Both the position numbers and the translations under genes were made by a program. The notes beneath the pieces were generated by a model, which was not told where the DNA came from, ran no database searches, and worked only from the letters and a program-made list of their open reading frames with translations. Below, piece after piece: positions 9,570 through 18,399 of a DNA stretch of 64,000 nucleotides. Within the stretch, counting starts at the first letter, position 1. Each line of letters begins with the position of its first letter. The DNA comes from Paenibacillus sp. FSL H8-0079 (GTDB lineage: Bacteria; Bacillota; Bacilli; Paenibacillales; Paenibacillaceae): positions 3,162,001 through 3,226,000 of the forward strand of contig NZ_CP150300.1 in NCBI RefSeq assembly GCF_037991315.1, in the 5' to 3' direction.

Positions 9570-9636
9570 GGTTCCGAGTCCCTACCATGGGTAATAACAT
9601 GTAAGTACAGAATAAAGACAGGGAGGAATGAACCGG

Positions 9637-10278
9637 ATGTTACAACCACGTTCTATTATGATGAGTATCTCGCTAATCGTTATGGTTCTTGCACTTGTAG
9701 CTTGCTCTGGTAATGAACCTTCTACGCCACCGGGTGAAACCACTCCAGCACCTTCAACAGAGAATGAGCAACCAGCTGATACGGGTGGAACAGAAGAAGC
9801 GAATGAAACGGAGCGTCCACAGACCGAGAGTTTTGAAATGTTGACTGCAGATGGCAATCAATCACTGGAGGCGACTTTGCAACAAGGAGAAGGGTTTTCC
9901 TTGTACGTATTTGAGAAATTCACGTTTGATGCTGCTGAAGGCCGTCTGTCACTGACCAGTAACGCTGACTATTATGTGGATATTGAACCACTGCCTGCGG
10001 ATTATGACCTGGCAGAACTGGAGACTACCGGCAAGGAAGAATTAGAAAAGGCCGGTAAAGTATCTGATTATAGCGGAGAACTGGTGGAGCACCCGCTTGG
10101 TTCCGCCGAACTTTATCTTCAGGCCTCTGGTGAAGAAGGCATCAGCGATTATATGGTTTGGAAATCAGAAGAAGGGGACGCTTTTCTATTCCGTCTTCAT
10201 AACCAAAAAGGGGAAGAAGCCTCTGAATTCGCAAGTCCGGTCCTTGTTTCGTTATCCACCGTTCAGGGTGATTCATAA
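9637..10278 (+). CDS. Putative lipoprotein of unknown function
   Basis: A 213-residue lipoprotein. The signal sequence ends in the lipobox LVAC with lipidated Cys23, followed by a flexible stretch rich in Pro, Thr, Glu and Gln (about 25-65). The folded part (about 70-210) has no motif I recognise; it is acidic and resembles small secreted domains made mainly of beta strands. ATG 9637 is chosen over 9628 because GGGAGG at 9621-9626 is too close to the earlier codon. It is followed by its own terminator. It is likely anchored to the outside of the membrane; the function is unknown. Confidence 0.75.
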   Translation: MLQPRSIMMSISLIVMVLALVACSGNEPSTPPGETTPAPSTENEQPADTGGTEEANETERPQTESFEMLTADGNQSLEATLQQGEGFSLYVFEKFTFDAAEGRLSLTSNADYYVDIEPLPADYDLAELETTGKEELEKAGKVSDYSGELVEHPLGSAELYLQASGEEGISDYMVWKSEEGDAFLFRLHNQKGEEASEFASPVLVSLSTVQGDS

Positions 10279-10304
10279 TCTGAATGACGAGAATCTTTTC
10301 AACG

Positions 10305-10330
10305 AAAGTCGCCAACTGGCGGCTTTTTTT
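10305..10330 (+). terminator. Terminator after the lipoprotein gene
   Basis: AGTCGCC-AACT-GGCGGCT followed by seven Ts. Confidence 0.9.
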
Positions 10331-10380
10331 ACTTTTGCAGATTGCACGGAGAAGTTGCGAGATGATTCAATCACTTCCAT

Positions 10381-10411
10381 TTGACTTAGAGCACACTCTA
10401 AGGTGTAGACT
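10381..10411 (+). promoter_or_regulatory. MerR-type promoter with 19-bp spacer and dyad
   Basis: The -35 TTGACT (10381-10386) and -10 TAGACT (10406-10411) are 19 bp apart, the stretched spacing that MerR-family activators correct. Between them lies the perfect dyad CTTAGAG-CACA-CTCTAAG (10385-10402). This resembles the AdhR (MerR/NmlR) operator pattern CTTAAAG-N4-CTTTAAG known from Bacillus subtilis. No MerR gene is adjacent; one lies at 49776-50189 in this window. Confidence 0.75.
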
Positions 10412-10445
10412 AGCATCAGAAACGATCCTAAAGGAGATGAACAGA

Positions 10446-11426
10446 ATGACACAGGAGAATAATTTTAAAACTTTACAACATAAAATCGGCTCTGGCTTCA
10501 ACCATAACAGCACAGCGCAGGATGTATTGAGAGATATGGACTTGTCAGGGCAACTTGCTATTGTAACGGGTGGCTATTCCGGCCTTGGGTTGGAGACGAC
10601 ACGCGCGCTTGTGAATGCGGGAGCACGTGTAGTGGTGACTGCGCGTCGTCCATCGGTCGCGAAAGAAGCACTTGCTGGTCTGGAAGGCGTTGAAATAGAC
10701 GAATTGGACCTCGCTGATTTATCCAGCGTTCGTGCTTTTAATGAGCGGTTTCTGGCGAGTGATCGGAGCATCGACATGCTTATTCTTAATGCTGGCATCA
10801 TGGCTTGCCCGGAGACGCGGGTAGGTCCTGGCTGGGAAGCTCAATTTGCAACCAATCATCTGGGACACTTTGCCCTTACCAATCTGTTATGGCCAGCACT
10901 GGCAAGTCAGGGGGGAGCACGTGTTGTTTCCTTGGCATCAGCGGGACATCATTTCTCGCCGATTCGTTGGGACGACATCCAATTTGAGCATGGCTATGAG
11001 AAATTCCCTGCCTATGGTCAGTCCAAAACAGCAACGATTTTATTCAGCGTTGAGTTGGACAGACGTGGGGCTGAGCAAGGCGTACGGGCTTTCTCCATTC
11101 ATCCAGGCGGAATTCTGACACCACTACAGCGTCATATGCCAAAAGAGGAAATGATTGCACTGGGCTGGATTGATGAATCTGGACAAGTGGCTAATCCTGC
11201 GTTCAAGACACCTGAGCAGGGTGCAGCGACGCAAGTCTGGGCAGCAACCTCTCCTCAGCTTGAGGGTAAAGGCGGAGTCTACTGTGAGGATTGTGACATC
11301 AGTGAATTGGCTCCCGAGGACGGAGGCTTCTATGGGGTCAAAAAGTATGCCATCGACTCCGAGCAAGCTATTCGTTTATGGGAGTTATCGGCCAAGCTGA
11401 CTCAAACGGACATTGAGCTTTCATAG
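10446..11426 (+). CDS. SDR-family oxidoreductase (retinol-dehydrogenase-like)
   Basis: A 326-residue NAD(P)-dependent short-chain dehydrogenase of the longer, retinol-dehydrogenase-like type. The cofactor motif TGGYSGLG is at about residues 40-47, an LNAGIM strand follows, and the catalytic block shows VVSLASAGHH and the YGQSK tyrosine-lysine pair. The frame runs open from 10284; ATG 10446 is chosen because AAAGGAG (10430-10436) sits nine bases before it. It has its own MerR-type promoter, so induction by an electrophile or aldehyde is a reasonable inference. It ends just before a relic of a chemotaxis receptor. The true substrate is unknown. Confidence 0.85.
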   Translation: MTQENNFKTLQHKIGSGFNHNSTAQDVLRDMDLSGQLAIVTGGYSGLGLETTRALVNAGARVVVTARRPSVAKEALAGLEGVEIDELDLADLSSVRAFNERFLASDRSIDMLILNAGIMACPETRVGPGWEAQFATNHLGHFALTNLLWPALASQGGARVVSLASAGHHFSPIRWDDIQFEHGYEKFPAYGQSKTATILFSVELDRRGAEQGVRAFSIHPGGILTPLQRHMPKEEMIALGWIDESGQVANPAFKTPEQGAATQVWAATSPQLEGKGGVYCEDCDISELAPEDGGFYGVKKYAIDSEQAIRLWELSAKLTQTDIELS

Positions 11427-11427
11427 T

Positions 11428-11547
11428 CATGTAGTTGCGGCAACCGAACAACAACTTGCTTCAATGCAAGAGATCAGTTCATCTTCTTCTTATCTGGCTC
11501 GCATGGCATCACGTCTTCAGGAACTCACGGAAAAGTTCAAAATCTAA
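11428..11547 (+). pseudogene. Relic: C-terminal tail of a methyl-accepting chemotaxis protein
   Basis: Read in the frame that begins CAT at 11428, this stretch encodes about 39 residues ending in a stop at 11545. It contains VVAATEQQLASMQEISSS, then YLARMASRLQELTEKFKI. This is the classic end of an MCP signalling domain: an AATE(E/Q)QLASM(E/Q)EIS methylation-helix segment and a basic xFK(I/V) terminus. There is no start codon or ribosome site, and nothing of the rest of the receptor. It begins two bases after the stop of the SDR gene, so the SDR seems to have replaced most of a receptor gene. Confidence 0.8.
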
Positions 11548-11679
11548 AGAGGATGCGATTAATTATAATGAAAACAACATAATCTCAAACAAAATCTCCT
11601 ATTTAGCATATAATAAAGAAGGAGCATCTTAATTCGCGATGGTGCAATCATTTCTTTATGAATTCAGGGAGAGAAAATC

Positions 11680-12570
11680 ATGAATATTTTTGAACATCAG
11701 ATACCTTTGGAAAAAGTGAAATTCAATGAACCGTTAAAAAATCACACGTTTATTAAAATTGGTGGTAACGCAGATATTCTCATCCATCCAACAACGATAG
11801 ACGAAATCACAAAAATCGTAGAGATTGCCAACATACATCAATTGCCTCTGACGGTTATTGGCAAAGGGTCGAACGTCATCATTAAAGATGGCGGCATCCG
11901 GGGAGTAACGATTTCTCTTAGCCACTTCGATCAAATTAAAGTGAATGAGGACAGCATGATTGCGCAAAGCGGCGTTGATATCATTGATGTATCCAGACTT
12001 GCTTTGGAGCACAACTTGACCGGTTTGGAGTTTGCTTGTGGCATTCCCGGGAGCACAGGGGGCGCACTTTACATGAATGCTGGTGCTTATGGTGGCCAGA
12101 TCGCCGATGTTGTTGAACGTGCGACTGTGATCACCAAAGACGGCGCAGTGTTGGAGATCCCGCGAGAAGAGATGAAATTTGGTTATCGAAATAGTCTCTT
12201 CAAGATGGATCACTATATCATACTGGAGGCCGAATTCGGGCTCAAAAAAGGAAACAAGGATGACATTTCAAGCAAAATGAAGGAATTAACGTTCCTGAGA
12301 GAATCCAAGCAACCGCTGGAGTACCCTTCTTGCGGGAGTGTATTTAAACGACCCGAAGGACATTTTGCCGGAAAACTGATTCAGGATTGTAACTTGCAGG
12401 GCACTCGCATTGGAGGGGCTGAAATCTCCATGAAGCATGCAGGTTTTATCGTAAATGTGGATCACGCTACTGCTCAGGATTATATGGATCTGATCCAATT
12501 TATTCAGCAGAAAGTATATGATACGTTCCATGTTGAATTGGAAACCGAAGTAATCTTTCTGGGAGAATAA
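11680..12570 (+). CDS. murB: UDP-N-acetylenolpyruvoylglucosamine reductase MurB
   Basis: A 296-residue MurB, the cytoplasmic FAD enzyme that reduces UDP-GlcNAc enolpyruvate to UDP-MurNAc in peptidoglycan synthesis. The FAD-binding part has VIGKGSNVIIKDGG and CGIPGSTGGALYMNAGAYGG. The catalytic set is visible: the arginine of YRNSLFK, the serine of SCGSVFKRP and the terminal glutamate of ETEVIFLGE. It is of the short Bacillus type without the extra E. coli-type insertion. A GGGAGAG site precedes ATG 11680. It stands alone between the MCP relic and a terminator, away from the main cell-wall cluster, so it may be one of two murB copies. Confidence 0.93.
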   Translation: MNIFEHQIPLEKVKFNEPLKNHTFIKIGGNADILIHPTTIDEITKIVEIANIHQLPLTVIGKGSNVIIKDGGIRGVTISLSHFDQIKVNEDSMIAQSGVDIIDVSRLALEHNLTGLEFACGIPGSTGGALYMNAGAYGGQIADVVERATVITKDGAVLEIPREEMKFGYRNSLFKMDHYIILEAEFGLKKGNKDDISSKMKELTFLRESKQPLEYPSCGSVFKRPEGHFAGKLIQDCNLQGTRIGGAEISMKHAGFIVNVDHATAQDYMDLIQFIQQKVYDTFHVELETEVIFLGE

Positions 12571-12588
12571 CTTCGATGAACGACTGAG

Positions 12589-12612
12589 AGGTCGCCTTTG
12601 GCGGCCTTTTTT
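12589..12612 (+). terminator. Terminator after murB
   Basis: GAGGTCGCC-TTT-GGCGGCC followed by six Ts. The same core sequence recurs at 13469-13492. Confidence 0.9.
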
Positions 12613-12716
12613 GATTGTGGGGATTGTACGAAATCAAGTGCCTGTATGCTAATTATGGTAATATTAGAATGATTTTGTTTAATATTTCATCGTTATCATA
12701 AGGAGTGTATATTGAG

Positions 12717-13412
12717 ATGTCCAAACGTAACAGAAGAATTGTACTAATTGCGGCAATGGTGATTTTACTGTCGCTCTTGTCAGTCGTTACGTATATGTAT
12801 ATGAATGAACGAGCTGGCGGGTTAGCTGATCGACGGATCTCCAAAGTTTGGGGAATGGATGAACCTATACGTATACCTATAGCGAACAGTCCTGAGGGGG
12901 CAGTTCAGGAATTTAGAGGTGAATTTTATACCTCGCAATTTATTCATCAGGAGGCTGTAGATGGGGGCATGATTTTGTTTACACATAAAAAAGGTAGGGA
13001 GAATATCAGTAATCTTCAGATGGAGTATGTTCGCAAGAACATTTTCGGATGGAAATGGGTATGGGGTGGAGGATATTCTGTCAGCGAGGCTACAGAAGGC
13101 GAGTTTGCTTTGGATTATATGAGTATTCCGACACTGGACCAAGTCTCCACTCCGTTTCCGATGTTATTTGGTAATATTCAAGACTCTTCCATTAAACGTA
13201 TATCCGTAGAGACACAGGAAAATGGAACAGTAATTGCGACCGAAGCGAAACTGGTTGAGGTGAGTCATGGACACTTAATCTGGTATATTTACCTTCCTCC
13301 GTCAGCGGCTATCCCATATATAATTAAGGGATTTAACGAAGAAGGGAAGCTAATTACCCATGAACAAATTAAAGATGCCAATGACAGCGGATCGTTAACT
13401 CTGAGGAAATGA
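12717..13412 (+). CDS. Hypothetical membrane-anchored protein
   Basis: A 231-residue protein with one N-terminal membrane segment (about residues 8-30, after a basic MSKRNRR start) and a soluble domain outside the membrane. No lipobox or catalytic motif is recognised. The domain contains a Trp-rich stretch, GWKWVWGGGYS, and alternates short strands. ATG 12717 is chosen because AAGGAG at 12700-12705 fits it; the upstream GTG overlaps that site. It is flanked by two near-identical terminators and so is a single-gene unit. The function is unknown. Confidence 0.7.
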   Translation: MSKRNRRIVLIAAMVILLSLLSVVTYMYMNERAGGLADRRISKVWGMDEPIRIPIANSPEGAVQEFRGEFYTSQFIHQEAVDGGMILFTHKKGRENISNLQMEYVRKNIFGWKWVWGGGYSVSEATEGEFALDYMSIPTLDQVSTPFPMLFGNIQDSSIKRISVETQENGTVIATEAKLVEVSHGHLIWYIYLPPSAAIPYIIKGFNEEGKLITHEQIKDANDSGSLTLRK

Positions 13413-13468
13413 GATAGGGACTATCAAAGACATAAAGTGAAAAGTAAACAACACCATAATCGTTTCAG

Positions 13469-13492
13469 AGGTCGCCTTTGGCGGCCTTTTTT
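13469..13492 (+). terminator. Terminator after the hypothetical gene
   Basis: Same hairpin as after murB (GAGGTCGCCTTTGGCGGCC) followed by Ts. The next 185 bases up to the pectin operon hold no gene I can support and no clear promoter. Confidence 0.9.
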
Positions 13493-13679
13493 GTTGCCAA
13501 AGTAGTACCAACCATTCCGCCAACGAATGAACCGATCCTACAAACCCGCGTCGCGCAAGCGATTGGCTCATGCTATGGCTGATTGAACGATTGTTGCTGA
13601 CCCCGCTCTCCCTTAACATGTGAACAGAGGAGCCTGCTCGTCATTCACCATCATTTTGTCAAAGGGGGCCCGCGATCGT

Positions 13680-14639
13680 ATGGCTGAGCTGTCGGAAACA
13701 TCAAAGCTGCAACCCGGGGTTAGAGTCAATAGACCCGTCAAACCAAGTTATCTACGTAACATTCGAAAACACTGGATGTTGTATGTCATGATCCTGCCCG
13801 GTATTTTGTTCTATATTATTTTCAAGTACATTCCACTGGGCGGAAGCGTGATCGCATTTCAGAACTTTCAGATTATGAAAGGCATATGGAGCAGCCCATG
13901 GGTAGGCCTGGATAACTTCAAGTTTATTTTTACGTATCAGGATTTCTATCATGTGCTTCGGAACACAGCTCTGATTGCCTTATACAAACTGGTGATCGGA
14001 TTTCCTGCTCCCATCCTGCTGGCACTATTGTTCAACGAAGTGAGAAAAATGCTTGCCAAACGCTTTTTGCAAAGCCTGTTCTATCTGCCTCATTTTCTCT
14101 CCTGGGTTGTCGTCGGGGGGATTGTGTTTGAGGTGCTAGCCTCAGGTGGTTTTGTAAACGCTGTTCGTGGGTGGTTCGGGTTCGAACCGATTTTGTATAT
14201 GCAACAAGAGCAATATTTCCGTCCAATCGTCGTCCTTTCCTCCATCTGGAAAGAGGTGGGTTGGGGAACGATCATATATCTTGCTGCGGTAAGTGGCATT
14301 GACCCCACGCAATATGAAGCGGCAGTAATGGATGGAGCGAATCGTTGGAAACAGACAATCTACATTACGCTACCTGCGTTATTCCCAACAATCCTGACGC
14401 TGTTCCTGCTGAATATCGGCAATTTCCTGGAACTTGGCTTTGATCAGATCTATAACCTGCTGACACCGATGACCTACTCGGTAGGAGATATCATTGAGAC
14501 ATATGTATACCGTTCAGGTGTCCTGCAAGGGCAGTATAGCGTAACAACAGCCATTGGTCTATTCCAGTCAGTGATCGGATTTATTCTGCTCTGGGTCTTC
14601 AATCGGCTTGCGAGAAAATCAGGAGAGGGGTTGTGGTAA
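13680..14639 (+). CDS. ABC sugar importer permease 1 (LplB/YteP type)
   Basis: A 319-residue inner-membrane permease with about six transmembrane segments. The coupling (EAA) loop reads EAAVMDGANRWKQTIYITLP, which docks the ATPase. The start is ATG 13680, with AAAGGGGG upstream; the frame is open to 13620 but the extra residues are not typical. It is the first gene of a nine-gene operon. With the next two genes it forms a YtePQ/YtcP-like importer for large plant oligosaccharides, as in the Bacillus subtilis rhamnogalacturonan cluster. No ATPase gene is present, so a shared MsmX-type ATPase encoded elsewhere is expected. Specificity is inferred from context. Confidence 0.88.
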   Translation: MAELSETSKLQPGVRVNRPVKPSYLRNIRKHWMLYVMILPGILFYIIFKYIPLGGSVIAFQNFQIMKGIWSSPWVGLDNFKFIFTYQDFYHVLRNTALIALYKLVIGFPAPILLALLFNEVRKMLAKRFLQSLFYLPHFLSWVVVGGIVFEVLASGGFVNAVRGWFGFEPILYMQQEQYFRPIVVLSSIWKEVGWGTIIYLAAVSGIDPTQYEAAVMDGANRWKQTIYITLPALFPTILTLFLLNIGNFLELGFDQIYNLLTPMTYSVGDIIETYVYRSGVLQGQYSVTTAIGLFQSVIGFILLWVFNRLARKSGEGLW

Positions 14640-15511
14640 TGATCAAGCAGACGATTGGAGAAAAGCTGTTCCAAACCGCCAATTACATTTTCCTGACGCT
14701 TGCAGCCTTTACGATGCTCCTTCCATTGCTGCATCTGCTTGCGGTTTCCCTGAGTTCGCCGGTTGCAGCAGACTCCAAAGAAGTATTTCTGTGGCCTGTC
14801 GGTTTTACCTTCGCTTCATGGAAGCACATTCTGCAAAGCTCGGGTTTATGGCAATCATTTGGTGTAACCGTATTCATTACGGTAGTGGGTACTGCACTTA
14901 GTATGTTGTTTTCAGTGCTGACCGCTTTTCCGTTGTCGCGCAGAGAATTCATGATTCGCAAACAAGTCATGCTGGGCATCGTGATTACGATGATTTTCAA
15001 TGCACCGATGATCCCGTTCTTCCTGACGGTGAGGGAGCTGGGGATGATGAATTCCATCTGGTCTCTGATCATTCCTGGTGTAATTGGCACATTTAATATG
15101 GTCATTCTGCGTACCTTTTTTATGAGCTTGCCCAAGGAACTTGATGACACGGCAAGAATCGACGGTTGTCATGACTTCCGAATTTTGTTCCAGATCTATC
15201 TGCCGCTATCCAAGCCGGTTCTTGCTACGGTCAGTCTGTTCTATGCGGTAGGATACTGGAATACGTTCCAGCGGGCAGTATTGTTCCTTCGTGATCCAGG
15301 ACTCTGGCCTTTGCAGATGAAGCTACGAGCATATTTAACTAGCCCGGAGGAACTGGCTCAGGTGAACATGTTCCTAGGTGATTACAACTTCAATACAACC
15401 ACGTTAAAGGCAGCGACGATACTTTTTGCAAGCGTTCCCATAATTTTGGTGTATCCTTATTTACAGAAGTATTTTGTGAAAGGTTCCTTGCTTGGATCAC
15501 TGAAAGAATAA
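14639..15511 (+). CDS. ABC sugar importer permease 2 (LplC/YtcP type)
   Basis: A 290-residue permease of the MalG/YtcP class with about six membrane segments and the coupling loop DTARIDGCHDFRILFQIYLP. The ATG overlaps the stop codon of permease 1 (TAATG), and AGGAGAGGGG lies inside the end of that gene, so the two are translationally coupled. The C-terminus VKGSLLGSLKE is typical of the YtcP/LplC group, which pairs with large LplA-like binding proteins such as the next gene product. Confidence 0.9.
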   Translation: MIKQTIGEKLFQTANYIFLTLAAFTMLLPLLHLLAVSLSSPVAADSKEVFLWPVGFTFASWKHILQSSGLWQSFGVTVFITVVGTALSMLFSVLTAFPLSRREFMIRKQVMLGIVITMIFNAPMIPFFLTVRELGMMNSIWSLIIPGVIGTFNMVILRTFFMSLPKELDDTARIDGCHDFRILFQIYLPLSKPVLATVSLFYAVGYWNTFQRAVLFLRDPGLWPLQMKLRAYLTSPEELAQVNMFLGDYNFNTTTLKAATILFASVPIILVYPYLQKYFVKGSLLGSLKE

Positions 15512-15534
15512 ACCATGTTCAGGGGGATGATTCC

Positions 15535-17073
15535 ATGAGAAAACAACTGACCCGCAAGATGATGCCGCTGATGCTCAGTCTAGCCATGCTGTTGGCTGCA
15601 GGATGTGGCTCGGCTACTACTAATTCCGGAAATGACGGAGGTAACGGCGAAGGCAGTGGTGGAGCTGTAAAAGTCAAAGTATTCAAAAGCCATATGGGTG
15701 TCGGCAGCTTGCCAACTGCGGATAATCCACATGTGAAATACATCGCTGAACAGACGGGAGTCCAGTATGAACTCATTACAACTCCTCCGGGTTCGGAGCC
15801 ATCCGAATACTTAAACCTGATGATTGCCTCGGATGAACTGCCAGATATCCTGCGCCCGATTGGAGGCATTGAGCAGACGCTGATTCAGCAGGGAGGCGCG
15901 TTGCCACTGGATGAACTGCTACCTGAATATGCACCGCATGTGTGGGAAAGTATTCCTCAGGAAGCTTGGGATATCGTACGCTCTGCTTCACCTGACGGTA
16001 AAATCTATTATGTGCCCAAGGTATTCCTTGTGCCTGAACGTGCACCGTTAATACGTCAGGATTGGGTGTATAAGGTGGGCATGGAGATGCCAAAGACCAC
16101 TGATGAATATGTCGAGCTACTCACAGCCTTCCGTGACAAGGACCCGAATGGCAACGGCAAACCGGATGAACTGCCAACAAGCGGCAGGGAATTCGGCAGA
16201 TGGATGGACCATCTGTTCGCGATGTATGGTGTGGCGATGTGGGAAGGATATCCCGAATGGGATGAATACAATGGAAAAATACAGTACGCAGGGACTACCG
16301 ACAATATGAGGGAAGCAATCAAGTTCATTCGCATGTTATATGTGGAAAAACTGCTGGACAATGAAACCTTCCTGAACAAAGGGGAAGTGTGGCAGGCAAA
16401 AATCAATAATAACCTCGTAGGCAGCTGGTACCATTTGCCTGCAAATGTGCGAGATCGGTACAATGCGATGCTGACCCAGGCTCCAGATGCCTACATTGCA
16501 GCAATGCCGTTGCCCAAAGCCGAAGGGTTTGAAGCTTTTGTCACTCAGAAGAGCATGGGCGAACCGGAATGGATGATCCCAGCCACCAAACAGGATAATG
16601 CGCCAAATGCGCTGAAGCTGCTGGACTTCTTCTATAATCCTGAAAATGATGAGTTCGGTCGCTTCGGTCTTGAAGGTGAGCAGCATGAAGTCAAGGATGG
16701 ACGCAAAGTCATTCTTCCACCTGCTGACAATAAACCGCTTGCCTTGGGTATGAAGAATCTCACTACAGCAGAAGACATGAATAAACGAATTGAAGAGACA
16801 TATCCAGAAGATCAGCAGCAAATGGTCAAAGACATGTTCGAAGTCAGTACTGCCGATGCACGGCAAATTGCAGGTGACGGTCTGCCAGCCTCTGTATATG
16901 AAGGTTTTCCTGATATCCAGTCCCACAAGCTGTTCCAGGAGGTATTGACCAAGATTGTCATCGGCGAGCTGCCGATCGAGGCTTATGATGAATATGTGAA
17001 GAAATGGAATGCTTCCGGGGGAGAAGTGGTCACCCAGCGTGTACAGGAATGGTATGAGAAGGTGAGAAAATGA
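15535..17073 (+). CDS. Sugar-binding lipoprotein of the ABC importer (LplA/YtcQ type)
   Basis: A 512-residue solute-binding lipoprotein; the lipobox is LAAGC with Cys24, followed by a Gly/Asn/Ser linker. The size and the N-terminal region with FKSHMGVGSLPTADNPH-type sequence match the large LplA-like class (about 500 residues) used by Bacillus and Paenibacillus for complex oligosaccharides. AGGGGG stands eight bases before ATG 15535. It catches the sugar outside and passes it to the two permeases. The pectin-fragment ligand is inferred from the unsaturated-uronyl hydrolases in the same operon. Confidence 0.9.
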   Translation: MRKQLTRKMMPLMLSLAMLLAAGCGSATTNSGNDGGNGEGSGGAVKVKVFKSHMGVGSLPTADNPHVKYIAEQTGVQYELITTPPGSEPSEYLNLMIASDELPDILRPIGGIEQTLIQQGGALPLDELLPEYAPHVWESIPQEAWDIVRSASPDGKIYYVPKVFLVPERAPLIRQDWVYKVGMEMPKTTDEYVELLTAFRDKDPNGNGKPDELPTSGREFGRWMDHLFAMYGVAMWEGYPEWDEYNGKIQYAGTTDNMREAIKFIRMLYVEKLLDNETFLNKGEVWQAKINNNLVGSWYHLPANVRDRYNAMLTQAPDAYIAAMPLPKAEGFEAFVTQKSMGEPEWMIPATKQDNAPNALKLLDFFYNPENDEFGRFGLEGEQHEVKDGRKVILPPADNKPLALGMKNLTTAEDMNKRIEETYPEDQQQMVKDMFEVSTADARQIAGDGLPASVYEGFPDIQSHKLFQEVLTKIVIGELPIEAYDEYVKKWNASGGEVVTQRVQEWYEKVRK

Positions 17074-18398
17074 AAAAAAGATATGCCCTATGTGGAGTCA
17101 GCGGCAGAGCATTGGGACAATTTGCAAAACCAATTCATGAGCTGTTTAGCCATAATTCAGAGGTTGTCGCGCTGTTGGATACCGATCCTGCACGGTTTGA
17201 AGTCTATCGCGCCCGTTTTCCTAATCACACAGAAGTAGCAGTATATGGAGCTTCGGATTTCGGGGTCATGGTCGATGATACTCGGCCTGACTGTATCATC
17301 GTGGCTGGCAGGGATGATACCCATGTCCACTATATTGTCGCCGCGTTGGAGCGGGATCTTGATGTTATTACCGAAAAGCCGATGACGACAACAGGAGCTG
17401 ATGCCAAACGTATTCTTGAAGCGGAAGCAAGGAGTAAAGGCAACGTCATCGTAACGTTCAATTATCGGTATATGCCGATCCACATGCGCATCAAGGAATT
17501 GATTCAGCAGGGGAAACTCGGTCGCGTCACTTCCATAGACCTTAACTGGTATATCGATACCCATCACGGCTCCAGTTATTTTAAACGGTGGAACCGTGAA
17601 AGGGCATTCTCAGGCGGTCTGTCTGTCCATAAAAGTACCCATCACTTTGATCTGGTACAGTGGTGGATCAATCAAAAGCCAATTGAAGTTTTTGCCTATG
17701 GAGCACTGAACTATTATGGGGCTGAAGGTGAATGGAATCCGGCACAGGAGGACGGAAGACATTGTCGTACATGCGATGTGTCAGAAGATTGTGCCTATTA
17801 TTCCCGCTGGACGTCCCGTAGTCGTCAGATCCGGGTACCGGATGACCATCTGAACCAGCTCGGTACAGCAAGCCAGAAGGAGTTTCCGTACACTTCATAC
17901 CGCCCAGACCAGTGTATTTTCGATTCCAGCATTGAAATTGAAGACACGTATGCTGCAACCGTGAAATATAATGGCGGCGCACTGATGAGTTATTCGGTCA
18001 ATTTCTCTCTTCCCTACGAGGGTTACCGTCTTGCGGTAAATGGTACAAAGGGGCGTCTGGAAACACTGGAGTATCATATGCCCGCCCGGACGCCTTTTCC
18101 CACACCGGTCCAGACGATTGATTACTTTCCGCTCTTTGGTTCGAAAGAGACGATTCACGTTGTTCATCGTGAAGGTGGGCATGGAGGAGGAGATCCACTG
18201 CTGCTCGAGGATATTTTCCTTGGTGAAGATAAGAGACGCCCTTACCGAATTCTGTCGGGCGCTGAAGACGGTGCTTATTCCGTTGCCGCTGGAGAAGCAG
18301 TATGGAGATCCGTGGAAGAGCATCGGCCTATTTCCATAGACGAGGTGCTGGGTGGTTGGAACAGCAGAGTGCCCACGCACAAAGGGAGGGAGAAGTGA
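17070..18398 (+). CDS. Gfo/Idh/MocA-family oxidoreductase with Cys motif (YteT-like)
   Basis: A 442-residue NAD(P)-dependent sugar oxidoreductase. The Rossmann part starts with CGVSGRALG and holds the EKPMTTTG motif (about residue 104), where the lysine is catalytic. The substrate domain holds HKSTHHFDLVQWW with its conserved histidines. A Cys cluster CRTC-x5-C (Cys232, Cys235, Cys241) interrupts the C-terminal domain; similar Cys inserts occur in some relatives and may bind a metal. It overlaps the binding-protein gene by four bases (ATGA). B. subtilis has a related gene (yteT) in its rhamnogalacturonan cluster. The substrate is probably a sugar released by the neighbouring hydrolases. Confidence 0.88.
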   Translation: MKKRYALCGVSGRALGQFAKPIHELFSHNSEVVALLDTDPARFEVYRARFPNHTEVAVYGASDFGVMVDDTRPDCIIVAGRDDTHVHYIVAALERDLDVITEKPMTTTGADAKRILEAEARSKGNVIVTFNYRYMPIHMRIKELIQQGKLGRVTSIDLNWYIDTHHGSSYFKRWNRERAFSGGLSVHKSTHHFDLVQWWINQKPIEVFAYGALNYYGAEGEWNPAQEDGRHCRTCDVSEDCAYYSRWTSRSRQIRVPDDHLNQLGTASQKEFPYTSYRPDQCIFDSSIEIEDTYAATVKYNGGALMSYSVNFSLPYEGYRLAVNGTKGRLETLEYHMPARTPFPTPVQTIDYFPLFGSKETIHVVHREGGHGGGDPLLLEDIFLGEDKRRPYRILSGAEDGAYSVAAGEAVWRSVEEHRPISIDEVLGGWNSRVPTHKGREK

Positions 18399-18399
18399 T

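Noticed and set aside
13395..13619. 74-codon minus-strand frame before the pectin operon
   Set aside because: It crosses the terminator at 13469-13492, has no good ribosome site and no domain.
13493..13679. Small frame ending LLLTPLSLNM on the plus strand
   Set aside because: About 30 codons without a start or ribosome site and with no similarity I recognise; left as intergenic.
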